Below are positions 1 through 5,712 of a stretch of 12,873 bases of DNA, in pieces (position 1 is the first letter of the stretch; each line of letters opens with the position of its first letter). The notes under the pieces are model-generated. The model was not told where the DNA came from, searched no databases, and saw only the letters and a list, made by a program, of their open reading frames with translations. A program made the translations under genes and the position numbers. The DNA comes from JBEKZQ01 sp049509675. Its GTDB lineage: Bacteria; Planctomycetota; Planctomycetia; Pirellulales; Thermoguttaceae. The stretch is taken from assembly GCA_049509675.1 (NCBI GenBank), contig JBEKZQ010000184.1:1-12873 (forward strand), written 5' to 3'.

Positions 1-1137
1 AGCAACGACCATGGTGATGGTCAACAGCAATGGGATCGCCAGCGCCGCCAACCACAAGCGGCGTTCTTCGTGCGGCAGGTACAGCGGGGCCATGTTGTGG
101 GGCCAAAGGCCCACGCCGATATAGGAGATGTAGGCGCCCAGCGCGTTCATGATCCGCAAGTTCAGAGGCAATTGCTGCGCCGAGGCCATCGAGCCGCCGC
201 GATCCTGCATAATGCAGGTGATCCAACTCGATGCCAGCGAAAGACATACCAACGGGACCTTCTCCAACACGAGCCAACCGAGGACTTGCCAATCGGGGCC
301 CTGCTTGACGACCGCCGCCGACCGCTCGGCCCGCCGCGTGCGTTTCGACTCGCGCGCCAGGGCCTGCCGGCGGCGCGACTCCGGCGCCCCGCTCACGCGC
401 TGCGGCCGCTGCGGCTCCGATTCACGCGGTCTGGCCGCGATGCGGTTCAAGGGCCAATAATCCAACAACAGCAGCACAAACGGCAGCGTGACCAGCATCG
501 GCTTGGCCAACAGGCCCAAACCGAACAGCAGGAACACCAACGCGTAGCGCGCCAGGCCCGGCCGCCGGCTGTAATACAAGTACGCCAGCAGGGTCAGAAG
601 CCCGATCAACGTGCTCAACATGTCTTTCCGCTCGGCCACCCAGGCCACCGACTCGACGTGCAACGGGTGAACGGCGAACAGGGCCGCCACCACGCCGCTC
701 GACCACACGGCGCCGGTCATCCACCGCAGCCACCAAAACAGCAACAACACATTCACCGTGTGCAACACGAGGTTCACGGCGTGATGCGGGCCGGCCTTGG
801 GGCCGAACAGCGTGATGTCCAGCATGTGCGAGAGCCAAGTCAACGGATGCCAGTTGCTCTGCTCGCCGGTGGTGAATGCCCAGCGGACGTTGTCCCACGT
901 CAGGCCCTGCTGGACGTAGACGTTCTCGAACACGTAGCCGGGGTCGTCGAAATAGACGAATTCGTGGGTCCAAACCCCCCAAAAGGCGGCAAGGGTGATG
1001 AGGGCCAGCAGGGGGCAGATCCACGCTTCGGGCGGCATGAGTGCTGCTGCCAAGGGCCGAGCGAAACCTCTGTAAGAACCCCCGTTTTCCTCCGGAAGAG
1101 GGGCCCCTGAATCGGCATTCTGCAAGAGTTCAGCCAT
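1..1137 (-). CDS. TMTC/DUF1736-type multi-pass membrane protein, N-terminal part (runs off left edge)
   Basis: Reading the minus strand from the ATG at 1137-1135 gives 379 codons without a stop, so the C-terminus (where the family usually has TPR repeats) lies outside the window. Seen: an N-terminal hydrophobic segment around residues 39-57, then FDDPGYV (63-69) with an Asp pair like that of GT-C glycosyltransferases, NWHPLTWLSHMLD (95-107), the signature HPLHVESVAWVAERKDMLS (157-175), LLAKPMLVTLPF (209-220), and further hydrophobic segments to residue 379. These match TMTC-like proteins, which are membrane proteins related to protein O-mannosyltransferases; sugar transfer to exported proteins is inferred. 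An Arg-rich loop (about 232-275) is unusual. No strong ribosome-binding site precedes the ATG; the Met at residue 34 (1038-1036) is an alternative start. The gene is divergent from the ompH-lpx run. Confidence 0.88.
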   Translation of the reverse strand, partial: MAELLQNADSGAPLPEENGGSYRGFARPLAAALMPPEAWICPLLALITLAAFWGVWTHEFVYFDDPGYVFENVYVQQGLTWDNVRWAFTTGEQSNWHPLTWLSHMLDITLFGPKAGPHHAVNLVLHTVNVLLLFWWLRWMTGAVWSSGVVAALFAVHPLHVESVAWVAERKDMLSTLIGLLTLLAYLYYSRRPGLARYALVFLLFGLGLLAKPMLVTLPFVLLLLDYWPLNRIAARPRESEPQRPQRVSGAPESRRRQALARESKRTRRAERSAAVVKQGPDWQVLGWLVLEKVPLVCLSLASSWITCIMQDRGGSMASAQQLPLNLRIMNALGAYISYIGVGLWPHNMAPLYLPHEERRLWLAALAIPLLLTITMVVA

Positions 1138-1202
1138 AACCTACAACTATAACCGAGCCGCTCGCGTCTGCAAGCTCACGCTGCCGCGGCGCCAGGGCGA
1201 CA

Positions 1203-1365
1203 CTAGTGGTCTGTCCAACTTGAGTTTACGGGTGCCACGGTTGGCTTGTCCAACCGTGTTTCCAGCACTGCTGGGCAAGCCGGGCACCGACCGGAGGTTG
1301 GTCGTGGCACCCAACCGGTAATGCGTGGCACCCAACCGGTAATGTCGAAATGGACAGACCACTAG
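1203..1365. mobile_element. MITE-like non-coding element with 15-bp terminal inverted repeats
   Basis: The left end CTAGTGGTCTGTCCA (1203-1217) is the exact reverse complement of the right end TGGACAGACCACTAG (1351-1365). The 163 bp between and including them code for nothing recognisable. The interior holds a 9-bp perfect palindrome (CACGGTTGG at 1236-1244 with CCAACCGTG at 1250-1258) and a 21-bp tandem duplication (1303-1344). Both ends contain TA next to the outer base, which would suit a TA-targeting transposase of the IS630/Tc1 type, but this is a guess because no transposase is present. No clear target duplication is visible. Confidence 0.6.
1303..1344. repeat. Perfect 21-bp tandem duplication inside the MITE-like element
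   Basis: The 21-bp unit at 1303-1323, beginning CGTGGCACCCAACCGG, is repeated exactly at 1324-1344. It shares the TGGCACCCAACC core, in inverted sense, with the GGTTGG and GGGTGCCA stretches around 1231-1244, so the element looks as if it was built by local duplication and inversion of one short motif. Confidence 0.85.
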
Positions 1366-1400
1366 CCCGGATTATTCACCCTGCATGAATAATCCGGGCT
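1364..1400. repeat. Perfect palindrome with 15-bp stem and 7-nt loop
   Basis: AGCCCGGATTATTCA (1364-1378) pairs with TGAATAATCCGGGCT (1386-1400) around the loop CCCTGCA. The first two bases coincide with the last two of the MITE-like element, so the two are directly joined. It could fold as a stable RNA hairpin, but there is no T-run and no convergent gene, so a REP-like mobile repeat is likelier than a terminator. Confidence 0.7.
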
Positions 1401-1697
1401 GATGTGCGACATGGGTCCCTCCCGGGAGTATTTCGCTGCTTTGCAGTTCACCTGCGGGTGCCATGCCCGCGCAAGCGGGGCCATTGCGTCACGACTGGCG
1501 CATCAAAACCATTATGCCGCAAACGATTACGACTATTCTTTCGGTCTGCGAATATCTGCTCTTTACCCAAAGGCCACAAGTCGGCAGAATACCGCCCTCC
1601 CTGCGAACCATTTCTATCCGCCGAAGTGCCAAGTCGGGGTACGACGCACGTCACGAGGGAGGGCGGCGTCGGAACATGGAAGACCGACTGTAACAGC

Positions 1698-1703
1698 AAG
1701 GAG
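1698..1703 (+). promoter_or_regulatory. Shine-Dalgarno AAGGAG that fixes the GTG start of ompH
   Basis: AAGGAG lies 9 nt before the GTG at 1713. The frame stays open to 1404, but only the GTG has a strong ribosome-binding site and puts a typical signal peptide at the N-terminus. Confidence 0.75.
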
Positions 1704-1712
1704 CGCGCAAAC

Positions 1713-2378
1713 GTGAGGAAGTCCCATCTGACGGCCGCGATCGCGGCAACGCTATTGTTGGCAAGCCTGTCGGTGGTCCGGGCCCAGGGCCCCGAACCGG
1801 CTGCCCGGCCGCAGGGCGCCCCGCCCGTGGCCCTGATCGACGTGAAGTTCATCTTCAAGAATCACCCCCGCTTCGCGGCCATGCGCCAGGAGCTCAAGGC
1901 CGACGTGGAGCGGGTGGAAGGGCAGGCCCGCGCCGACAGCGAAAGCATCAGGAAAATGCGGGAGAAGTTGTCGGACTTCCGGCAGGGAAGCCCCGAATTC
2001 AAAGACCTGGAGGAACGCATCGTGCAGCGGACCAGCGAGCTCAGCGCGCGGTTTGAATTGCAGCGCCGCGAGTTCGCCGAACGGGAAGCGAAGATCTACT
2101 ACGCCGTCTACCAGGAGATCATGCAGGAGGTGCAGTACTATTGCGCCGCCTACGGCGTCGCCATGGTCATGAACTTCGACCGTGAAAAGATCAACCCCGA
2201 CAAGCCCGAGGACGTGATCCGCGGGGTGAACCGGGAAGTGGTGTGGTACAACGCGGCCCTGGACATCTCCGACGTCATTTTGCGGCGGCTGGCGCCGCAG
2301 GGCAATCCCAACGCGACGGCCAATCCGCAGGCGCGAGTTCCCGGCGTGTACGTTCCCAACCAGGCTGTTCCGCGGTAG
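1713..2378 (+). CDS. ompH: OmpH/Skp-family periplasmic chaperone
   Basis: The predicted protein has 221 residues. The Skp/OmpH family holds unfolded outer-membrane proteins in the periplasm before they are inserted by the BAM complex. Seen: a GTG start with AAGGAG at good spacing; a signal peptide (basic MRKSH, hydrophobic core about residues 7-22, probable cleavage after VRA at 24); then the family opening VALIDVKFIFKNHPRF (39-54). A charged helical, coiled-coil-like arm spans about 56-130, and the family closing pattern YNAALDISDVILRRL lies at 179-193. A Pro/Asn-rich tail follows. It precedes lpxC by 102 nt; ompH next to lipid A genes is a common bacterial arrangement, which supports an envelope-biogenesis operon. 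The family is clear; whether it acts as a trimeric holdase like E. coli Skp is inferred. Confidence 0.85.
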   Translation: MRKSHLTAAIAATLLLASLSVVRAQGPEPAARPQGAPPVALIDVKFIFKNHPRFAAMRQELKADVERVEGQARADSESIRKMREKLSDFRQGSPEFKDLEERIVQRTSELSARFELQRREFAEREAKIYYAVYQEIMQEVQYYCAAYGVAMVMNFDREKINPDKPEDVIRGVNREVVWYNAALDISDVILRRLAPQGNPNATANPQARVPGVYVPNQAVPR

Positions 2379-2480
2379 TACGACCCGCGCGCGGCCGGCG
2401 CGCCAACGGAGCAAGGACGCTTCGAGAGCAGCGGTGGTCTGGATCGGTTCCCTTGTCATGGATGACTGGCGGCGCACCTG

Positions 2481-3356
2481 ATGGAAACGACACGCAATCA
2501 GCAAACGCTGGCCGCGGCGGCCGCGATCGAAGGGGTAGGGTACTGGAGCGGCCGGGATGTCCGCGTCGAATTCCGCCCGGCCGAGGCGGATACGGGCATC
2601 GTCTTCGTGCGGCGCGATTTGCCCCACTGCCCGCGGGTTGCGGCCCGGGTCGAACATTGCGTGGAGTCGCCGCGGCGGACCACCTTGCGCTCGGGCGAGG
2701 CCGTGGTGGAAATGATCGAGCACCTGATGGCGGCCCTGGCCGGACTGGAGATCGACAACTGCGAGGTGTGGGTCGATCAAGCCGAAATACCCGGCCTGGA
2801 CGGTTCCGCCTTGCCCTTCGTGACGGTCCTGCAAAATGCGGGGGTAGTCGTGCAGAACACGCCTCGCTCCGTGCGCACCGTCACCCGTCCGCTGCGGATC
2901 GGCACGGAAGAAAGTTGGATCGAGGTGCGTCCCGCTCCGCCCGGCAAGACCATCCTGCAATACGAACTGGATTACGGGAACGGCAATCCGATCGGGCGAC
3001 AATCGCTGGAGATCCTGCTTTCGGCGAAGCATTTTCCCGTGAACCTGGCCCCCAGCCGGACGTTCGTGCTGGAGCACGAAGCGGCCGCGTTGCGGGCCCG
3101 CGGCCTGGGACAACGCACCACGTTCCAGGACCTGCTGATCTTCGGGCCCGACGGTCCGATCGGCAATGCCTTGCGTTTTCCCGATGAATGCGTGCGGCAC
3201 AAGATCGTCGACATGATCGGCGATCTGGCCCTGGCCGGCTGCGATCTGGCGGGCCGTTTCGTGGCCTATCGCAGCGGGCATCGCCTGAACGCCGAGCTGG
3301 TGCGGGCGCTGCTTTCCGCCGAAGCCGAGCCCAAGACATGGAAACGTTGCGCGTAA
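2481..3356 (+). CDS. lpxC: UDP-3-O-acyl-N-acetylglucosamine deacetylase LpxC
   Basis: LpxC removes the acetyl group from UDP-3-O-acyl-GlcNAc in the cytoplasm, the committed step of lipid A synthesis. Seen in the 291-residue product: the EHLMAAL motif with catalytic Glu80 and zinc ligand His81; the DNCEVWVDQAEIPGLDGSA block (92-110); the second-domain motif RHKIVDMIGDL with zinc ligands His240 and Asp244; and SGHRLN with His267. All catalytic positions are present. It is a stand-alone LpxC, without the FabZ fusion found in Bacteroidetes and Chlorobi. The ATG at 2481 is chosen because the family fold starts about ten residues later (AAAAIEGVGYWSGRDV). No strong Shine-Dalgarno precedes it, so expression may depend on readthrough from ompH. 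lpxA follows after 23 nt. Confidence 0.96.
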   Translation: METTRNQQTLAAAAAIEGVGYWSGRDVRVEFRPAEADTGIVFVRRDLPHCPRVAARVEHCVESPRRTTLRSGEAVVEMIEHLMAALAGLEIDNCEVWVDQAEIPGLDGSALPFVTVLQNAGVVVQNTPRSVRTVTRPLRIGTEESWIEVRPAPPGKTILQYELDYGNGNPIGRQSLEILLSAKHFPVNLAPSRTFVLEHEAAALRARGLGQRTTFQDLLIFGPDGPIGNALRFPDECVRHKIVDMIGDLALAGCDLAGRFVAYRSGHRLNAELVRALLSAEAEPKTWKRCA

Positions 3357-3379
3357 GAAACACTTAAGGAGCCACGGCG

Positions 3380-4186
3380 ATGGCCACTCACATTGCCGAC
3401 CATGTTGCGATTGATCCGCGGGCTGAAATCGACGACGACGTCGAAATTGGCCCCTTTTGCGTGATTGGGCCGCATGCCCGCATCGGACGCGAGACCCGCC
3501 TGGAGAACCACGTCACCCTCATGGGCGACGTGACCCTCGGTTGCCGCAACCACGTCTATCCGGGCGTGGTGATCGGCGGCGAACCGCAAGACATCAGCTA
3601 CCGCGGCTCGCAAACCAAGGTGCTCATCGGCGACGACAACATCATTCGCGAGGGCGTGACGATCAACCGCGCCACGGAAAAAGAGAACGGCGTGACGCGG
3701 TTGGGCAACGGCAATTTCCTCATGGCCTGCTGTCACGTCGCCCACGATTGCCAACTGGGCGACCAGATCATCATTGCCAACGCCAGCTTGCTGGGCGGAC
3801 ACGTCCACGTCCACGATCACGCCTCGCTCTCGGGGGCCGTGGCCGTACACCATTTCGCCACCATCGGCGGCTACAGTTTCATCGCCGGCTGCAGCGCCGT
3901 GCGGCACGACGTGCCGCCCTACATGCTCATGGAAGGTTACCCGGCCCGGCCGCGGTGCATCAACGCCGTGGGCCTGAAACGCAACAACTTTCCCCCCCAC
4001 GTGATCCAAGCCCTGGCCGAGGCCCATCGCTTGCTGTATCGCGCCAAGGTCGGCTTGGACAACGCCTGGGAAATCCTCCGCAGCAACGGGCAGTTGGTTC
4101 CCCAGGTCAATCACCTGTTGAGTTTCGTGCAGGGGCAACACGAGGGACAGCACGGTCGCGGCCGCGAACGCCGCAAGGCCGCCTAA
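3380..4186 (+). CDS. lpxA: Acyl-ACP--UDP-N-acetylglucosamine O-acyltransferase LpxA
   Basis: LpxA catalyses the first step of lipid A synthesis, moving a 3-hydroxyacyl chain from ACP to UDP-GlcNAc. The 268-residue product shows left-handed beta-helix hexapeptide repeats from the N-terminus (IADHVAIDPRAEIDDDVEIG and onward), the family block GGEPQDISYRG (66-76), and NIIREGVTINR (87-97). The catalytic segment CHVAHDC follows, with His122 as the likely general base and His119 next to it. ATIGGYSFIAGCSAV, DVPPYMLMEGYPAR and GLKRNNF continue the family pattern, and the C-terminal helices end in a basic tail. Start chosen by AAGGAG at 3366-3371, 8 nt before the ATG. The order lpxC-lpxA without lpxD or fabZ between them differs from the E. 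coli cluster; lpxB and lpxD must lie elsewhere. Confidence 0.96.
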   Translation: MATHIADHVAIDPRAEIDDDVEIGPFCVIGPHARIGRETRLENHVTLMGDVTLGCRNHVYPGVVIGGEPQDISYRGSQTKVLIGDDNIIREGVTINRATEKENGVTRLGNGNFLMACCHVAHDCQLGDQIIIANASLLGGHVHVHDHASLSGAVAVHHFATIGGYSFIAGCSAVRHDVPPYMLMEGYPARPRCINAVGLKRNNFPPHVIQALAEAHRLLYRAKVGLDNAWEILRSNGQLVPQVNHLLSFVQGQHEGQHGRGRERRKAA

Positions 4187-4228
4187 CGTGCTCCATTTTA
4201 AGAATAGTGTCACGGTTAGGCCGCAGTG

Positions 4229-4294
4229 GTAGGTTATGCTTCAGCATAACGGAAGCTCTTATCCGCCAAGATGTTATGCTGAAGCATAACCTAC
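4229..4294. repeat. Inverted pair of GTAG-headed REP-like palindromes (BIME-like)
   Basis: The left unit is GTAG (4229-4232) followed by GTTATGCT-TC-AGCATAAC (4233-4250), itself a perfect 8-bp-stem palindrome. The right unit at 4273-4294 is its exact reverse complement, ending in CTAC. The 22-nt arms are separated by a 22-nt spacer. A GTAG tetranucleotide at the foot of a palindrome is the hallmark of REP sequences mobilised by RAYT (TnpA-REP) transposases, and inverted REP pairs form BIMEs. It lies between lpxA and the oxidoreductase gene, where it may also shape mRNA stability or termination. Confidence 0.8.
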
Positions 4295-4333
4295 TCACTC
4301 GCCCCTTGCGGGAGAGGGGTTGGGGGTGAGGGG
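4295..4333. repeat. G-rich dispersed repeat of the translated SPHPQPLSRKGR type
   Basis: The segment between TCACTCGCCCCTTGCGGG and TTGGGGGTGAGGGG belongs to a repeat widespread in bacterial genomes. Read on the minus strand it gives the familiar spurious peptide SPHPQPLSRKGR in one frame and PSPPTPLPQGA in another. It abuts the REP pair on its left. Its right end, GAGGGG at 4328-4333, sits 8 nt before the ATG of the oxidoreductase gene and is the best Shine-Dalgarno sequence there. The recognition of the family is from memory; the sequence and spacing are seen directly. Confidence 0.65.
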
Positions 4334-4341
4334 AAACGGCG

Positions 4342-5469
4342 ATGCAAACACTCAAGATGGCCGTTATTGGCGCGGGACGATTGGGCGGCTTCCACGCCCA
4401 GAAGCTGCGCAGCCTTCCCCAGGTGGAACTGCTGGCGGTGGTCGATCCGTCGGCCGCTGCACGAGAGCGCGTGGCAGCCCAATGCGGCACGCAAGCCCTG
4501 GCCGATCACCGGGCCTTGCTCGGGGTGGTCGATGCGGCGGTCATCGCGTCGCCCACCCGCTGGCACCACGCGTTGGCGATCGAATTCCTCGCTGCCGGCG
4601 CGCATCTGCTGGTGGAGAAACCGCTTTGCACGACGAGGGCGGAAGCCGAGGAGCTCGTGGCACTGGCCCGCCGCAAGAATCTCGTGTTGCAGGTTGGGCA
4701 CGTCGAGCGCTTCAATCCGGCCTTCGCCGCCGCGGCCGCCCAGGTGCCGGCCCCCAAGTACATCGAGGCCGTGCGGGCGGGCGGCGTCACCTTCCGCTCG
4801 CTGGACGTCGGCGTGGTGCTGGACCTGATGATCCACGACATCGACCTGGTGCTCTCGCTGGTCCGCGCGCCGCTGCAGAAAGTCGAGGCCCTGGGCCTCT
4901 CGGTGCTGGGCGGTCACGAAGATATCGCCAACGCCCGCTTGCAGTTCCAATGCGGCTCGGTGGCCACGCTTTCCGCGTCGCGGGTCAGCTACGAGCCGGT
5001 CCGCCGCATGCAGCTTTGGGGAGTGCAAGCTTTTGCCGGGATCGATTTTGCCGCGCGCACGACCACCATCGTGCGGCCCAGCGAGACGCTGCTGAGGCGG
5101 CAGTTCCACGCCGATCGCCTCACGCCCGAGCAGGCGGAACAATGCAAGGACCATTGGGCCGAGGAGCATCTGCCGCGTCAGGTGCAGTGTTTTGCGGCGG
5201 TCGACGCCTTGGCGCTGGAGTTGCAGGATTTCGTGGAGGCGGTGCGCACACGGCGCGAGCCGCGCGTCAGCGGCGAGGCCGGTCGCGACGCCCTGGCCGT
5301 GGCCGAGCAGATTCTGGCCTGTATTGAGGCCCATGCCTGGGACGGCACGGCCGACGGACCGGCGGGACCGCTGGCCCAACGCCGATCCAGTGCCGTTCCC
5401 GCGCCCCATTTTCAGTGTGCCACTGGTTTTGCCAGTGTCTGCACCGTTATTGCGGCAAACGGGGACTGA
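4342..5469 (+). CDS. Gfo/Idh/MocA-family oxidoreductase, possibly GnnA-like UDP-GlcNAc 3-dehydrogenase
   Basis: The 375-residue product begins with a Rossmann nucleotide-binding fold (MAVIGAGRLGGFHA, residues 6-19), has the family motif EKPL (92-95), then GHVERFNPAF (119-128) and MIHDIDLVLSL (163-173), with a predicted C-terminal alpha/beta domain to about residue 335. The family uses NAD(P) to oxidise or reduce sugar-like substrates. Its place right after lpxA suggests GnnA, which oxidises UDP-GlcNAc at C3 so that GnnB can aminate it and LpxA then makes amide-linked lipid A; in Acidithiobacillus gnnA lies by lpxA. No gnnB aminotransferase is present here, so this role is an inference. The last 20 or so residues read through a palindromic repeat and are probably not part of the fold. 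The Shine-Dalgarno GAGGGG lies in the preceding repeat. Confidence 0.85.
   Translation: MQTLKMAVIGAGRLGGFHAQKLRSLPQVELLAVVDPSAAARERVAAQCGTQALADHRALLGVVDAAVIASPTRWHHALAIEFLAAGAHLLVEKPLCTTRAEAEELVALARRKNLVLQVGHVERFNPAFAAAAAQVPAPKYIEAVRAGGVTFRSLDVGVVLDLMIHDIDLVLSLVRAPLQKVEALGLSVLGGHEDIANARLQFQCGSVATLSASRVSYEPVRRMQLWGVQAFAGIDFAARTTTIVRPSETLLRRQFHADRLTPEQAEQCKDHWAEEHLPRQVQCFAAVDALALELQDFVEAVRTRREPRVSGEAGRDALAVAEQILACIEAHAWDGTADGPAGPLAQRRSSAVPAPHFQCATGFASVCTVIAANGD
5421..5437. repeat. Short palindrome forming part of the oxidoreductase C-terminal tail
   Basis: CACTGG (5421-5426) pairs with CCAGTG (5432-5437) around TTTTG. The wider motif, GTGCCACTGGTTTTGCCAGTG, resembles a dispersed repeat that I associate with planctomycete genomes. 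It is translated here as part of residues 357-368, after the conserved fold has ended, and the stop codon comes about 30 nt later. Confidence 0.5.
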
Positions 5470-5582
5470 CCCGTAGCCGGTGGCTCCAGCCCGAACCACT
5501 GGCAGAGCGCCACCCAACGCCGCGCCGATCTCGGCCGCAACGGAGCAGGGGCGGGGCGGCTGCAATGGGGCCCATTTTGGGC

Positions 5583-5588
5583 TATGAT
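5583..5588 (+). promoter_or_regulatory. Possible -10 box TATGAT upstream of pepT
   Basis: TATGAT matches the sigma-70 -10 consensus at five of six positions and lies in the 243-nt gap between the oxidoreductase and pepT genes. The matching -35 position (about 5560, CTGCAA) is poor. It is a weak prediction, but a promoter is expected in this gap. Confidence 0.25.
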
Positions 5589-5633
5589 GACAGTGAGGTT
5601 AGGAGCCGTAAGCGAATGCCATGATCCATCATC

Positions 5634-5660
5634 GTAGGACGGATTGCCAATCCGTCTTAC
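5634..5660. repeat. REP-like palindrome upstream of pepT
   Basis: GTAG (5634-5637) is followed by GACGGATT (5638-5645), GCC, AATCCGTC (5649-5656) and TTAC. The 8-bp stem is perfect, and the outer GTAG/TTAC pairing has one G-T. The GTAG head plus palindrome repeats the layout of the pair at 4229-4294 with a different stem sequence, so it is probably another REP type. Longer upstream starts for pepT would run through this element, which argues against them. Confidence 0.7.
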
Positions 5661-5712
5661 AGGCAGTGCCATGCCGTATTTCGGTTTTCCCAGCCCGAGA
5701 AAGCAGCGGCCC

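Larger units (their letters stand above)
1138..1712. other. Divergent intergenic region between the TMTC-like gene and ompH
   Basis: This stretch separates two divergent genes and must hold the promoters of both. It contains the MITE-like element at 1203-1365 and the palindrome at 1364-1400. From 1401 to about 1690 several short open frames exist in all plus frames, but none has a ribosome-binding site or a recognisable protein. The frame of ompH itself is open back to 1404, but that extension would bury the signal peptide. I see no convincing -35/-10 pair. Confidence 0.6.

Noticed and set aside
70..1110. Plus-strand open frame of 346 codons at the left edge
   Set aside because: The minus strand gives an unbroken TMTC-type membrane protein; the plus frame is Gln/Arg/Pro-rich without any recognisable motif.
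1752..3281. Long minus-strand open frame (509 codons) across ompH and lpxC
   Set aside because: The opposite strand encodes clear OmpH and LpxC with all catalytic motifs; the minus frame gives only a low-complexity His/Arg/Gly-rich product typical of GC-rich antisense frames.
4291..5565. Minus-strand open frame of 424 codons antisense to the oxidoreductase gene
   Set aside because: It is antisense to a well-supported Rossmann protein and ends in the translated dispersed repeat PSPPTPLPQGA, a known sign of a spurious call.
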